Of a stretch of DNA of 64,000 nt, positions 17,971-28,816 are shown in pieces. The notes under the pieces were generated by a model. It had not been told where the DNA came from and did not search any database. It saw only the letters and a list, made by a program, of their open reading frames with translations. The DNA lies in the NCBI RefSeq assembly GCF_008360935.1, contig NZ_SRXO01000008.1:62001-126000 (forward strand). Direction: 5' to 3'. This DNA is from Siccirubricoccus phaeus (GTDB lineage Bacteria > Pseudomonadota > Alphaproteobacteria > Acetobacterales > Acetobacteraceae). Numbering within the stretch: position 1 is the first letter of the stretch; every line of letters starts with the position of its first letter. Both the position numbers and the translations under genes were made by a program.

Positions 17971-19383
17971 TTGCGGCGCGACGCCTTCCCTCGCCACCTC
18001 GAATCTCCAGGGAGCTGCGCTGGTCACCAGCGGGTCCAGCGCCAGCCGGTGTTCCAGCGGCGGAAAGGCCCGGCTGCGGCACTCCGCCCGGTCGCAGAGC
18101 CGGCAGGACAGCCCGATGCCGACCGTCGCCCCCGCCAGGTCCAGCCCCTCCGCATAGACCAGCTCCGCGGCGCGGGAGAGGTCGCAGCCGATCGCCACCA
18201 CATGCACCGCCGGCGGCTCCCCCCAGCGCGAAGCCGGCGCCTGCACGCTGCGCGCCAGGCAGAGGAAGCCGGCGCCGTCCGGCAGCTGTGCCACCTGCAC
18301 CCGCAGCGTGCCGGGCGTGGCGAAGGCGTGATGCACGATCCATTTCGGGCAGGAGCCGCCGAAGCGGGCGAAGGGGAAGCCGGCGGCGGAGAAGCGCTTG
18401 TCCACATTCCCCGCCGGATCGACGCGCAGGAAGAAGAAGGGGATGCCTCGGGCCCCCTCGCGCTGCAGCGTCGTCAGCCGATGGCATGCCTGCTCGAAGG
18501 AAACCCCGAAGCGTGCCGCCAGCGCTTCCAGATCATGCCGCAATTCCTGCGCCGCGGCCAGGAAGGGGGCGTAGGGCATCAGCAGCGCGCCGGCGGCGTA
18601 ATTCAGCAGCCCGATGCGGATGAGCTGCGCCGCTTCGGGGCTGCTCGGCTCGAACCCCGCCATGGCCGCCTGCACCGCTTCCCCCGCCTCCAGCAGCAGC
18701 AACTGGAAGGCGAGCTGGAAGCCGCGGCTTTCCCGCGGCAGCGCCTCGGAAAGCTCCAGGCGCCGCCCCGCCGGGTCGTAGCGCCGCAGCGTGCCGCCGA
18801 GCGGGCCGACCGTCACCACCAGCCCGTGCCGTTCGCGCAGCCGCTGCGCCACGGCGTGGTTCATCTCGGCCGGCGCGGTGACGCCCATCGCCGTCGCCAG
18901 CGCCTCCGCCGCCGCTTCCAGCCCGGGGAAATGGTTGGCGTGGTCGTGGAAGAAGTCGCGGGCCTCCTCATTGGGCAGCAGCAGGCGGCGGCCGGTGGGC
19001 AGGGCGATCCCGCCACTGTCCTCCCGCGCCACGCGCCAGGCGCGATACAAGGCGAGCATGGCACGCGCCGCCTGGGGCGCGCCGCCGGCGAGCGTCGCCA
19101 GCTCCGCCTCCGGCACCTCCTCGAGGCCGAGCAGCGGGTCGGTCAGCACCTCCCGCAGCCCGGTTTCCAGCGCCTTCTCCTGCCTGCCGGAGAGGGTGGC
19201 GAGATCGACCTGCAGCGCCTCGGTCAGCTTGATGAGCAGGCTGGCGGTGACGGCGCGCTGGTCGTGCTCGATCAGGTTGAGATAGCTGGCGGAGATGCCG
19301 AGGCGGCTCGCCAGGGCCTGCTGCGTCTGCCCCCGTTCCTGCCGCAGCCGGCGCAGGGTGCGGCCGATCAGCGCCCGGGCCAT
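17911..19383 (-). CDS. ScfR/RamB-type transcriptional regulator (XRE HTH + ImmA/IrrE-like + DUF2083)
   Basis: 490 residues. The XRE helix-turn-helix covers residues ~8-62 (LRRLRQERGQTQQALASRLGISASYLNLIEHDQR). An IrrE-like middle domain lies around 150-260; its usual HExxH is not evident (MNHAVAQRLRERHG and FQLAFQLLL stand in its place). A C-terminal DUF2083 domain carries the cysteine motif IGLSCRLCDRAEC and RAFPP. In this family the C-terminal domain senses acyl-CoA-type signals and controls acetate/short-chain fatty acid genes. It is divergent from isocitrate lyase, which fits control of the glyoxylate shunt. Its last residues (PRTPARQGPKGPWNP) are encoded by a dispersed repeat. Confidence 0.9.
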   Translation of the reverse strand: MARALIGRTLRRLRQERGQTQQALASRLGISASYLNLIEHDQRAVTASLLIKLTEALQVDLATLSGRQEKALETGLREVLTDPLLGLEEVPEAELATLAGGAPQAARAMLALYRAWRVAREDSGGIALPTGRRLLLPNEEARDFFHDHANHFPGLEAAAEALATAMGVTAPAEMNHAVAQRLRERHGLVVTVGPLGGTLRRYDPAGRRLELSEALPRESRGFQLAFQLLLLEAGEAVQAAMAGFEPSSPEAAQLIRIGLLNYAAGALLMPYAPFLAAAQELRHDLEALAARFGVSFEQACHRLTTLQREGARGIPFFFLRVDPAGNVDKRFSAAGFPFARFGGSCPKWIVHHAFATPGTLRVQVAQLPDGAGFLCLARSVQAPASRWGEPPAVHVVAIGCDLSRAAELVYAEGLDLAGATVGIGLSCRLCDRAECRSRAFPPLEHRLALDPLVTSAAPWRFEVAREGVAPQGAPLPRTPARQGPKGPWNP

Positions 19384-19533
19384 TCTTTACATCCTTTACA
19401 AGTTTGCTGTGGCGCTGGTGAAAAGCGCCACTGGTTTGCCGTGGCTTCTCGGCATGCCATGCTGAACTTCGGCAGTGCAATGTGAATTATTCACTCGACC
19501 GGCGGCGATCGCCGGATCGTTTGGAGGATCCGC
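19384..19533. promoter_or_regulatory. Divergent control region between the ScfR-type gene and aceA
   Basis: This 150-bp region is less GC-rich than its surroundings. It contains tttacatcctttacaag directly upstream of the regulator, two related copies of agtttgct/ggtttgcc (about 19401 and 19432), and a hairpin sequence gtggcgctggtgaaaagcgccac (about 19410-19432). RamB-type regulators bind TTTGC-containing sites, so the repeats are candidate operators. A good ribosome-binding site (tggagga) precedes aceA. Confidence 0.5.
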
Positions 19534-20868
19534 ATGCACCCCACCCCAACCCCCGTCCTGGCCCCGGATGGCAGCCATGGCGGCAAGCGGCCGGAGCCCG
19601 GCCGCTTCGACGGCATCCGCCGCGACTACACCCCGGCCGATGTCGCCCGCCTCTCCGGCAGCTTCCGCATCCAGCACACCCTGGCCGATATGGGCGCGCG
19701 CCGGCTGTGGCAGCTCCTGCACAGCGAGCCCTATGTGAACACGCTGGGCGCGCTGACCGGCATGCAGGCGCTGCAGCAGGTGAAGGCGGGGCTCAAGGCC
19801 ATCTACCTCTCCGGCTGGCAGGTGGCGGCCGATGCCAACAGCGCCGCCGCCATGTACCCGGACCAGTCGCTCTACCCGGTCGATTCCGTCCCCACCGTGG
19901 TCCGGCGCATCAACAACGCGCTGCGCCGCGCCGACCAGATCGCGGTGCAGGAGGGCCCAAATGGGAAGAATGGGGGGGACCAGACCCACTACATGGCGCC
20001 GATCATCGCCGATGCCGAGGCCGGCTTCGGCGGCGCGCTGAATGCCTATGAGCTGATGCGGGCGATGATCGAGGCCGGCGCCGCCGGCGTGCATTTCGAG
20101 GACCAGCTCGCCTCGGAGAAGAAATGCGGCCATCTCGGCGGCAAGGTGCTGGTGCCGATCAGCCAGCATATCCGCACCCTGAACGCCGCCCGCCTGGCGG
20201 CCGATGTGGAGGGCGTGCCGACCGTGCTGCTCTGCCGCACCGATGCCGAGAGCGCCCAGCTCCTGACGAGCGATGTGGATGAGCGCGACCGGCCCTTCAT
20301 CACCGGCGAGCGGACGCCGGAGGGCTTCTTCCGGATCAAGCCGGGGGTGGGCAAGCAATACGCCATCGCCCGCGGCCTCGCCTATGCGCCCTATGCCGAT
20401 CTGCTGTGGTGGGAGACGAGCGAGCCGGACCTGCAGGATGCCCGCGACTTCGCCGAGGCCATCCACCGCGAATTCCCCGGCAAGCTGCTGGCCTATAATT
20501 GCTCGCCCAGCTTCAATTGGCAGCGGAAGATGGGCGTGGAGGCGGCCTCCCGCTTCCAGCGCGAGCTGGGCGCCATGGGGTACAAATTCCAGTTCGTGAC
20601 CCTGGCCGGCTTCCACAGCCTGAACCTCTCCATGTTCAGGCTGGCGCGCGGCTACGCCGAGCGCGGCATGGGCGCCTATTCGGAGCTGCAGCAGGCGGAA
20701 TTCGCGGCGGAGGCCGAGGGCTTCACCGCGGTGCGGCACCAGCGGGAGGTGGGCGTCGGCTATTTCGACGCGGTGGCGACGGCGGCCGGCGGCGGCCACT
20801 CCTCCACCACCGCCCTGGCCTCCAGCACCGAGGCCGCGCAGTTCCACGACCATGCGCCGGCAGAATGA
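19534..20868 (+). CDS. aceA: Isocitrate lyase
   Basis: 444 residues, cytoplasmic. It cleaves isocitrate to glyoxylate and succinate in the glyoxylate shunt. Clear motifs are [12 protein letters not shown], the [12 protein letters not shown] metal-binding strand, [15 protein letters not shown] with the catalytic cysteine, [10 protein letters not shown] and [10 protein letters not shown]. The length matches the bacterial enzyme. It is divergent from a ScfR/RamB-type regulator that probably controls it, and is followed after 14 bp by a small gene. No malate synthase gene is in the window. Confidence 0.97.
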   Translation: MHPTPTPVLAPDGSHGGKRPEPGRFDGIRRDYTPADVARLSGSFRIQHTLADMGARRLWQLLHSEPYVNTLGALTGMQALQQVKAGLKAIYLSGWQVAADANSAAAMYPDQSLYPVDSVPTVVRRINNALRRADQIAVQEGPNGKNGGDQTHYMAPIIADAEAGFGGALNAYELMRAMIEAGAAGVHFEDQLASEKKCGHLGGKVLVPISQHIRTLNAARLAADVEGVPTVLLCRTDAESAQLLTSDVDERDRPFITGERTPEGFFRIKPGVGKQYAIARGLAYAPYADLLWWETSEPDLQDARDFAEAIHREFPGKLLAYNCSPSFNWQRKMGVEAASRFQRELGAMGYKFQFVTLAGFHSLNLSMFRLARGYAERGMGAYSELQQAEFAAEAEGFTAVRHQREVGVGYFDAVATAAGGGHSSTTALASSTEAAQFHDHAPAE

Positions 20869-20882
20869 GGAGGAAAATCCCC

Positions 20883-21089
20883 ATGTCGCACGAGCAGTAT
20901 GATGACGGGCTGGTGCATCCCCATCGCTGGGCGCGTGAGCCGATGCCCAAGCGGCCCGGCCCGGTGACGCGCCAGGCGGAACTCGCCGAGGCCATGGACC
21001 AGCACCCGGAGGAGGCGGAAGGCTTCGACGAGGGGCTGGTGCACGGCCATGACTGGGCCTCCGCCGAACGGAGCCGGATGGCGGGGTGA
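20883..21089 (+). CDS. Small hypothetical protein with a duplicated DxGLVHxHxWA motif
   Basis: 68 residues. It begins 14 bp after aceA with an excellent ribosome-binding site (gaggagg), so it is almost certainly cotranscribed. Two halves repeat the motif: YDDGLVHPHRWARE at 6-19 and FDEGLVHGHDWASAE at 48-62. The histidines and acidic residues could bind metal, but no family is recognised. It is soluble, with no signal peptide. Its position suggests a role linked to the glyoxylate shunt, which is an inference from context only. Confidence 0.8.
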   Translation: MSHEQYDDGLVHPHRWAREPMPKRPGPVTRQAELAEAMDQHPEEAEGFDEGLVHGHDWASAERSRMAG

Positions 21090-21203
21090 CGGGGGCTTTC
21101 GCCCCCAAGAACCCCAGCAGGGCGATGCTCCCGTTGGCGGCAGTGCCGCCAACCCCCGCCGGGGCCAGGACCTGGCCCCGGTCCGAGTTTCAGACCCGAG
21201 GGT

Positions 21204-21836
21204 TCAGCCGAACAGCCCTGCCGCCAGGTTTATCGCCGTCGCCAGGATGACCATGTTGAACAGGAAGGATACCAGCGCATGCGCCAGGGCAAGCTGGCGC
21301 ATGAGCTGGCTGCAGATCTGCACGTCGGAGGTCTGGAAGGTCATCCCGATGGTGAAGGCGAAATAGAGGAAATCGGAGAAGCTCGGCGCCTCGCCGCCGG
21401 GGAATTCCAGCCCGCCGCTCACCTGCCAGTACTCATGCGCGTAGCGCACGGTGAAGACCAGGTGCACGAAGACCCAGGACAGGCCGATGACGAAGAGGCC
21501 GGTCGCGACATCCCGGGACGAGGCCGCGTCGCTGCCGGCCGCCAGATGCCAGGCGACGGCGACCAGCGAGGCCAGGGCGGCGGCGAGGCTGGCCGCCAGC
21601 ACCATGCCCTCGCCCTCATCCAGCTCCTCCGCCCGGCGGCGCAGCATCTCGGGCGTCGAGTGCCGCATGAGCTGCACGGTGGCGAGGATCCAGACCGCGA
21701 CGCCAAGGCACCAGCCGGCCAGCATCGCCTCCGGCACCGGCAGCAGGGCGGCAGCCCAGAGCACGAGGCCGCACAGCGCCGCGAGCCCGGCGCAGGAGAC
21801 CAGCACCTTGCGGTGATGCAGCAGGCCGAGGCGCAT
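21204..21836 (-). CDS. DUF1345 integral membrane protein
   Basis: 210 residues, with about five hydrophobic segments. The family signature FVHLVFTVRYAHEYW and GLEFPGGEAPSFSDFLYFAFTIGMTFQTSDV is complete, ending VSFLFNMVILATAINLAAGL. The function is unknown; family members are inner-membrane proteins. It is convergent with the small gene after aceA; the gap contains a hairpin-rich element (gttggcggcagtgccgccaac, ggggccaggacctggcccc). Confidence 0.9.
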   Translation of the reverse strand: MRLGLLHHRKVLVSCAGLAALCGLVLWAAALLPVPEAMLAGWCLGVAVWILATVQLMRHSTPEMLRRRAEELDEGEGMVLAASLAAALASLVAVAWHLAAGSDAASSRDVATGLFVIGLSWVFVHLVFTVRYAHEYWQVSGGLEFPGGEAPSFSDFLYFAFTIGMTFQTSDVQICSQLMRQLALAHALVSFLFNMVILATAINLAAGLFG

Positions 21837-22043
21837 CAGCCCGCCGCCGCCGGGCTGCTGGTAGGCCGGAGGATGCCCCGGCAGGCCAAGCTTTCCATCC
21901 GTTCATCTCCCGGCCGGCGGTACGCTTCGTCACGCGGCAACCCGTTGTCATATCGGGGGTCGACCCCTTAGGGTGGCATCATGGCCGGGACAGGCCAATG
22001 CAAACAGGCGGCGGGAAGGCCCGCCGTACAAGGGAGACGAGGA

Positions 22044-23417
22044 ATGTCTGAGAAGGGAAACGCCCCAGGTGCGCCCACCCGGCGGCAAACGCTGCGGGCG
22101 GGGGCCGGGGTGCTGGCCGGGGGCGTGCTGGCCGCCCCCATGGTGCATGCGCAGGGCACCGGCGGCACGCTGCGCTGCGCCTTCTGGGACCACTGGGTGC
22201 CCGGCGGCAATGAGGCGCTGAAGCAGCTCTGCGGCCAGTGGGGCGAGCGCAACCGGGTGAGCGTCCATCTGGACTTCATCAACACCACCGGCAACCAGCT
22301 CCAGCTCACCGCCGCCGCCCAGGCGCAGTCCCGCAACGGGCATGACGTCATCTCCCTCAGCCCATGGGATGTCGGCGCCTATGCCGACCAGTTGGAGCCG
22401 GTGGACGACGTGATCCAGCGGCTGATCGGCAAATACGGCCCGATCAACCCGGTGGCCGAATTCCTCGCCAAGCATGGCGGCAAGTGGCGCGGCGTCCCCG
22501 CCACCTCCGGCACCCAGAACAAGCCCGCCTGCGTGCGCTACGACCTGATGGAGCAGCATGCCGGCATCGATGTCCGCGCCATGTGGCCGGCCGAGCCGAA
22601 GAAGGGCCCGACCGCCGATAATTGGACCTGGGACACCTTCCTGACCGCCGCCGAGAAATGCCACGCCGCCGGCGTGCCCTTCGGCCTGCCCATGGGCCAG
22701 TTCACCGATGCGGTGGACTGGGTCGGCGCCCTCTACCTTTCCTACGGCGCGGCGGTGACGGATGCGGACGGCAAGCCGACGGTGCGCGGCAATGCGAAGC
22801 TGAAGACCGTCATCGAATATGCGGTTCGGCTATCCAAATTCCTGCCCAACGATGTCTGGGCCTGGGATGACGCCTCGAACAACCGGGCGCTGATCTCCGG
22901 CCGCTCCGCCCTGGTGTTCAACCCGCCCTCCGCCTGGGCGGTGGCGAAGCGGGACGCGCCTGCGGTCGCGGAGAAATGCTGGACCATCCCGATGCCGCGC
23001 GGGCCGGAGGGGCGGTTCCTCGCCTATCTCCCCTGGACCTCCGGCATCTGGAGCTTCGGCCGCAACAAGGCGGCGGCGAAGGCGATGCTGGAATTCCTCA
23101 CCGAGCGGGACAGCGCCGAGCTGACCACCAACACCAGCGGCGGCTACGACATCCCGCCCTTCGCCAGCATGAGCGACTTCAAGGTGTGGGCGACGGAAGG
23201 CCCGCCGGTCGGCACCAATTTCAACTACCCGCTGAAGCCGCACCATGAGGCGAAGGCGAGCATCGCCTTCAGCCCGGCGCCGGCGGAGCTGGCCAGCCAG
23301 ATGTACATCCAGGCGCTGAACACCAAGGTCATCGCCCGGGTCGCCCAGGGCGGGGAGACGGTGGACCAGGCCATGGGCTGGCTGGAGCGCGAGATCAACA
23401 ACATGCGCCGCGGCTAG
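22044..23417 (+). CDS. Sugar-type ABC transporter substrate-binding protein
   Basis: 457 residues. A twin-arginine-like signal peptide (TRRQTLRAGAGVLAGG...APMVHAQ) precedes a type I/II extracellular solute-binding fold (SBP_bac_1) with RCAFWDHWVPGGNEALKQL at the N-terminus and LISGRSALVFNPPSAW in the middle. It is the first gene of an importer operon with two permeases and an ATPase. The start at 22044 (MSEKGN) follows gggagacgagga. The TAG stop coincides with the first bases of a palindromic repeat that fills the gap to the permeases. Confidence 0.92.
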   Translation: MSEKGNAPGAPTRRQTLRAGAGVLAGGVLAAPMVHAQGTGGTLRCAFWDHWVPGGNEALKQLCGQWGERNRVSVHLDFINTTGNQLQLTAAAQAQSRNGHDVISLSPWDVGAYADQLEPVDDVIQRLIGKYGPINPVAEFLAKHGGKWRGVPATSGTQNKPACVRYDLMEQHAGIDVRAMWPAEPKKGPTADNWTWDTFLTAAEKCHAAGVPFGLPMGQFTDAVDWVGALYLSYGAAVTDADGKPTVRGNAKLKTVIEYAVRLSKFLPNDVWAWDDASNNRALISGRSALVFNPPSAWAVAKRDAPAVAEKCWTIPMPRGPEGRFLAYLPWTSGIWSFGRNKAAAKAMLEFLTERDSAELTTNTSGGYDIPPFASMSDFKVWATEGPPVGTNFNYPLKPHHEAKASIAFSPAPAELASQMYIQALNTKVIARVAQGGETVDQAMGWLEREINNMRRG

Positions 23418-23520
23418 AGCAGATCGCCGGAGGGCGGCATCGCCCGGAGGCGTGAATCTGCTCTACAATCCATGGGCTAGAGCGGTTTCGCGCTGCACAG
23501 TCAGCGTGAAACCGCTCTAG
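23415..23520. repeat. Dispersed palindromic repeats, family A variants
   Basis: There are two adjacent palindromes. The first, 23416-23465, runs from agagcagat to atctgctct, with an internal gccggagggcggcatcgcccgg hairpin. The second, 23477-23520, starts ctagagcggtttcgcgctg and ends cgtgaaaccgctctag. The first begins on the stop codon of the binding-protein gene. Inside the operon they could act as RNA-stabilising or attenuating structures. Confidence 0.85.
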
Positions 23521-23725
23521 AGCGTCGGTCTGGGCCGGGCGTCGGGCGTGCCTCACGCCGCCTTTTCTTGTCTGCCCGCGGGGTTTCGCGCTTTCGGTGG
23601 CGGGACCGCGGCGATGGCCGTCCGGGAAGGGGCCGGGGCTGCGCCGCCCCGGCCGCCGGAACGGCCGGAATAACAGGGGCCGCCCGCCGCGAGGCGGAAA
23701 GGACCCAGCAGGGAGTATTGCGTCT

Positions 23726-24670
23726 ATGGCCTCTGACGCGTCCGCTGTTCTTGGCCCTGCCCGCGCTTCGGCGCCGGCGGGGTCGGGCTCTTCGCTACGT
23801 CGCTTCGCCCGAAGGCGCTCGACCGTCGCCTTCCTGATGACCCTGCCATTGATTGCGGTGATCGCCGGGCTGGTCGCCTGGCCGGCCAGCTACGCCATCT
23901 ACCTGGCGACGCTGAACCGGCGCATGACCGCCTTCATCGGCCTCGACAACTTCGACATCCTGCTCGACAACGAGACCTTCCGGATGGTGATCTGGCAAAG
24001 CTGCTTCTTTGCCGTCACCGCGGTGCTGCTGAAGGCGCTGATCGGCTTCTGGCTGGCGCATATGCTGCACCACATCCCCACCAAGGGGCAGCGCAAATGG
24101 CGCGGCATGCTGCTGGTGCCCTGGGTGATCCCGCCGGCGCTCTCGACCCTCGGCTGGTGGTGGATGTTCGAGCCTTCCTACTCCTCCATCAACTGGCTGC
24201 TGAACGCCGTCGGCGGCCCCTCCATCCCCTGGCTGGGCGAGCCCTGGTGGGCGCGGATTTCCGTCGTCATCGTCAATGTCTGGTATGGCGCGCCCTTCTT
24301 CATGATCATGTATCTGGCGGCGCTGAAATCCGTGCCCGACCAGCTTTACGAGGCGGCGGCGATCGACGGCGCCACCGGCTGGCAGGGGCTGATCCATGTG
24401 ACGCTGCCGATGATGCGGAACATCATCAGCATCACCGTGCTGTTCAGCCTGATCGTCACCTTCGCCAATTACGACATCGTCCGGGTGCTGACCAATGGCG
24501 GGCCGCGCGACCTGACGCATGTGTTCGCCAGCTACGCCTTCCAGGTGGGCGTGCTGTCCGGGAACATCCCGCGCGGCGCCGCCGTCAGCCTGTTCATGTT
24601 CCCGCTGCTGGCCGTGGTCGCCTTCTTCGTCCTGCGCGGGGTCAATCGCCGGCAGAGGGAGATGGCGTGA
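23726..24670 (+). CDS. Sugar-type ABC transporter permease (UgpA/MalF-like)
   Basis: 314 residues with six membrane helices. The first is LPLIAVIAGLVAWPASYAIYLATLN; the EAA-loop DQLYEAAAIDGATGWQGLIHVTLPMM marks an MalF/UgpA-type permease. It starts at 23726 (MASDAS), 308 bp after the binding-protein gene, and its stop overlaps the next start by one base (TGATG), so the two permeases are coupled. Confidence 0.93.
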   Translation: MASDASAVLGPARASAPAGSGSSLRRFARRRSTVAFLMTLPLIAVIAGLVAWPASYAIYLATLNRRMTAFIGLDNFDILLDNETFRMVIWQSCFFAVTAVLLKALIGFWLAHMLHHIPTKGQRKWRGMLLVPWVIPPALSTLGWWWMFEPSYSSINWLLNAVGGPSIPWLGEPWWARISVVIVNVWYGAPFFMIMYLAALKSVPDQLYEAAAIDGATGWQGLIHVTLPMMRNIISITVLFSLIVTFANYDIVRVLTNGGPRDLTHVFASYAFQVGVLSGNIPRGAAVSLFMFPLLAVVAFFVLRGVNRRQREMA

Positions 24671-25572
24671 TGTCGGCCACCGCGGCACGTCCTTCCGCTG
24701 CCCTGCCCGGCCTCGGCCGGAAGATCGGCAGCCTGCGGCGGGAGCGGCGCTGGGCGCTGGTCACCGCCTACATCTCCCTCGTCATCGCGGCGATCTTCAT
24801 GCTGGGGCCGCCGCTCTACATGCTGCTCACCAGCCTGAAGACCAGCGCGGAGATCGCCGACCTCAGCCGCAGCCCCTGGTCGATCTCCACCGTCACCCTC
24901 TCGAATTACGCCGCCATCCTCGGCGACCCGATGTTCCGCGGCTTCTTCTACAACTCCATCATCGTCACCGTGCTGGTGGTGGCGATCACCATGGTGATTT
25001 CCGTGCTGGCGGCCTTCGCGCTCGCGCGGATGCGCTTCTTCGGCAGCCAGGTGCTGGCGACCGGCGTGTTCCTGACCTACCTGGTGCCGGACACGCTGCT
25101 GTTCATCCCGCTCTACCAGATCGTCGGCGGGCTCGGGCTGCTGAACTCCATTTGGGGGCTGGTGCTGGTCTACCCGACCCTGACCGTGCCCTTCTGCACC
25201 TGGATCATGATCGGCTACTTCGCCTCCATCCCGAAGGAGCTGGACGAGGCGGCGCTGATCGACGGCGCGGGCTGGATGCAGATGCTGACGAAGATCTTCA
25301 TCCCCGTGGCGCTGCCCGGCATCATCGCGGCGACGATCTTCGCCTTCACCGTCTCCTGGGCGGCCTTCGTCTATCCCACCGCCTTCATCACCCAGCCGGA
25401 TTCCATGCCGCTGACCATCGGCGTGGTGAGCCAGCTCATCCGCGGCGACACCTTCGCCTGGGGGCAGTTGATGGCCGGCGCGCTGCTGGCGGCGCTGCCG
25501 CCGGTGATCGTCTATGCCTTCCTCATGGACTACTACATCGCCGGCCTGACCGCCGGCGCCACCAAGGGATAA
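24670..25572 (+). CDS. Sugar-type ABC transporter permease (UgpE/MalG-like)
   Basis: 300 residues with six membrane helices. The pattern is MalG-like: [29 protein letters not shown]-like [24 protein letters not shown], and the EAA-loop [29 protein letters not shown]. It pairs with the preceding permease, with a one-base overlap of stop and start, to form the membrane channel of the importer. Confidence 0.93.
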   Translation: MSATAARPSAALPGLGRKIGSLRRERRWALVTAYISLVIAAIFMLGPPLYMLLTSLKTSAEIADLSRSPWSISTVTLSNYAAILGDPMFRGFFYNSIIVTVLVVAITMVISVLAAFALARMRFFGSQVLATGVFLTYLVPDTLLFIPLYQIVGGLGLLNSIWGLVLVYPTLTVPFCTWIMIGYFASIPKELDEAALIDGAGWMQMLTKIFIPVALPGIIAATIFAFTVSWAAFVYPTAFITQPDSMPLTIGVVSQLIRGDTFAWGQLMAGALLAALPPVIVYAFLMDYYIAGLTAGATKG

Positions 25573-25651
25573 CGGGTCCGGCCGGACGCCGCCGTGCCGC
25601 GAGGCGTGGCGGTTCGCCGGACCGGGGGGCTTCCATCACGGGGGTACGTCT

Positions 25652-26755
<1,104 letters not shown>

Positions 26756-26857
26756 CCGCCTGGCTTGGCCGCGCCGGGGGGCCGTGGCGGGCGCCCCGGC
26801 AAACGCGGGTTGACCGCGCCCGGCCGTTTCGATATCGGCGCATGCGAGGAGGCCCGC

Positions 26858-27700
26858 ATGCTGCAAGTGACCCCCCGCTGGCGGCGGGGCCGATTCCATG
26901 GCCTCAAGGCAAGGCTGGCCTACCCGCTCTTCCTGCTGCTCAACCGCCCGCGCTTCGCCGGGTTCGGCCGCCTCGCCTATGATTTCGCGCTGCGCTGCAA
27001 CGGCCTCGCCATCAACTTCCCCGGCCCGGGCGGGCTCTCGCGGGCGGAGGATGCCTTTCTCCGCCGCCTCGCGCCGCAGCTCCGCGATGGCGTCATCTTC
27101 GATGTCGGCGCCAATGAGGGCGCCTATGCGCGCCGCCTGGCCGCGCTGCTGCCGCAGGCAAGGATCCTGGCCTTCGAGCCGCATCCGCGCACCGCGGCAA
27201 GGCTGCGCGGCCGCGTGCCGGCGAATGTCGAGGTGGTGGAGCAGGCGGTGGGTGCTGCCGCCGGCTCCGTCGTGCTGCATGATTTCGCCGGGGAGGATGG
27301 CTCGACCCAGGCGAGCCTCGATCCCGGTGCCATCCGCCTCTATGGCGGCGAGCCGACGCGCTTCGAGGTGGCCTGCACGACGATCGACGACATCCTCGCG
27401 GCGCGCGGAATCGAACGGGTGGCCTTCCTCAAGGTGGATACCGAGGGCTACGACCTGGCCGTGCTGAAGGGGGCGGCGCGGGCGCTGGCGGAGCGGAGGA
27501 TCGGCGTGATCCAGTTCGAATTCATCGGCGCCAATATCGTCACCGGCGCAACGATGCGGCAATTCTTCGAGGTGCTGGAAGGCTACGACATCGGCCGCCT
27601 CTGCCTGAACGGGGAGGTGCTGCCGCTGCCGGCCTACAGCGTGCGGCGCTGCGAGATTTTCGTCTCCCAGAACCTTGTCGCCCGGGCCCGGCCGCGGTAG
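26858..27700 (+). CDS. FkbM-family SAM-dependent methyltransferase
   Basis: 280 residues. The methyltransferase core runs from VIFDVGANEGAYARRLA (motif I, about residue 72) through AFEPHPRTAARL and VEQAVGAAAGSVVLHDF, to the FkbM signature TTIDDILAARGIERVAFLKVDTEGYDLAVLKGA. The family O-methylates polysaccharides, polyketides or other acceptors; the acceptor is unknown. The start at 26858 has gaggagg upstream. It follows the ABC operon by 102 bp, and a functional link is not obvious. Confidence 0.9.
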   Translation: MLQVTPRWRRGRFHGLKARLAYPLFLLLNRPRFAGFGRLAYDFALRCNGLAINFPGPGGLSRAEDAFLRRLAPQLRDGVIFDVGANEGAYARRLAALLPQARILAFEPHPRTAARLRGRVPANVEVVEQAVGAAAGSVVLHDFAGEDGSTQASLDPGAIRLYGGEPTRFEVACTTIDDILAARGIERVAFLKVDTEGYDLAVLKGAARALAERRIGVIQFEFIGANIVTGATMRQFFEVLEGYDIGRLCLNGEVLPLPAYSVRRCEIFVSQNLVARARPR

Positions 27701-27729
27701 CGGGAAGCAACAGCCCGCGGAGTCCTGCC

Positions 27730-28815
27730 TTGCCCGCCGAAGCCCCGGTCGTCATTGCGGCCGACACGCTCGAAGCCCTCGTCGCTTCCATCTTCCGCGC
27801 CAATGGCTGCGAAGCGGCGGAGGCGGGGCGCATCGCCCATCATCTGCTGGGTGCCAATCTGGCGGGGCATGACAGCCATGGCGTGGTCCGCGTGCCCCGC
27901 TATGTCGAATGGCAGCAGGCCGGTTATGTGGTGGCGGGCCAGCAGGCCGAGATCGTCATGGATGGCGGCGCCTTCGCCCTGCTGGACGCGCATTACGGCT
28001 TCGGCCAGACCGTCGCGCCCCAGGCCACGGCGCTGGGTATCGAGCGCGCGCAACAGCACGGCACGGCGGTGATCGCGCTGCGCAATGCCGGCCATGTCGG
28101 GCGCATCGGCGCTTACTCCGAGCAGGCCCTGGCGGCCGGCCTCATCTCCATCCATTTCGTCAATGTCGCCGGCAGCGTGCTGGTGGCGCCCTTCGGCGGT
28201 ACCGAACGGCGCTTCTCCACCGCGCCCTTCTCCATCGGCATCCCGACCGACCCGCCGGTGGTGCTGGATTTCGCCACCTCCCTGGTCGCCGAGGGCAAGG
28301 TGCTGGTCGCCTCCAATGGCGGCAAACCACTGCCTGAGGGATCCTTGATCGAGCCGGATGGCCGCCTTTCCAGCGATCCGCACACCCTCTACGGCGAATA
28401 CGAGCAGGTGGGGCCGCGCAGCCCGGCGAATGGCCTCGGCGCCATCCGCGCCTTCGGCGAGCACAAGGGCAGCGGCCTCGCTTTGATGTGCGAGCTGCTG
28501 GCGGGCGCCTTCACCGGCGGCGGCTGCTCCGGGCCCATCGCGGCGCGCGGGCGCATCGCCAATGGCATGCTTTCCATCTACATCTCGCCGCAGCATTTCG
28601 GCACGGAGGCGGCGTTCAGGCAGGCGGCGCAAGATTACGTCGCCTGGGTGAAATCCTGCCGCCCCGCCACGCCGGGCGAGGAGGTGCTGGCCCCCGGGGA
28701 GAAGGAGGCGAAGCTGCGCGCCGAGCGCCTGGCGAACGGCGTGCCGCTGCAGCCGGATACCTGGGAGAGCATCGTCCGCTGCGCCCGCAGCCTGGGCGTG
28801 ACGGTGCCGAATTAG
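27730..28815 (+). CDS. Ldh-family (malate/L-lactate/ureidoglycolate type) NAD(P)-dependent oxidoreductase
   Basis: 361 residues. The Ldh_2 fold is clear: HDSHGVVRVPRYVEW with the substrate histidine around residue 47, GFGQTVAPQA, NAGHVGRIGAYSEQAL with the second conserved histidine, and APFGGTERRFSTAPFSIGIP. The family reduces 2-keto acids such as oxaloacetate or oxidises lactate or ureidoglycolate. The apparent start is TTG at 27730 with gcggag upstream; no better ATG or GTG is near the conserved N-terminus. The stop is 1 bp from the next start. Confidence 0.9.
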   Translation: MPAEAPVVIAADTLEALVASIFRANGCEAAEAGRIAHHLLGANLAGHDSHGVVRVPRYVEWQQAGYVVAGQQAEIVMDGGAFALLDAHYGFGQTVAPQATALGIERAQQHGTAVIALRNAGHVGRIGAYSEQALAAGLISIHFVNVAGSVLVAPFGGTERRFSTAPFSIGIPTDPPVVLDFATSLVAEGKVLVASNGGKPLPEGSLIEPDGRLSSDPHTLYGEYEQVGPRSPANGLGAIRAFGEHKGSGLALMCELLAGAFTGGGCSGPIAARGRIANGMLSIYISPQHFGTEAAFRQAAQDYVAWVKSCRPATPGEEVLAPGEKEAKLRAERLANGVPLQPDTWESIVRCARSLGVTVPN

Positions 28816-28816
28816 C

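Noticed and set aside
15871-19485. 1204-residue plus-strand open frame
   Set aside because: It is antisense to the GH15 and ScfR-type genes, rich in Arg/Gln/His/Pro, and arises from high GC; the minus-strand genes have clear families.
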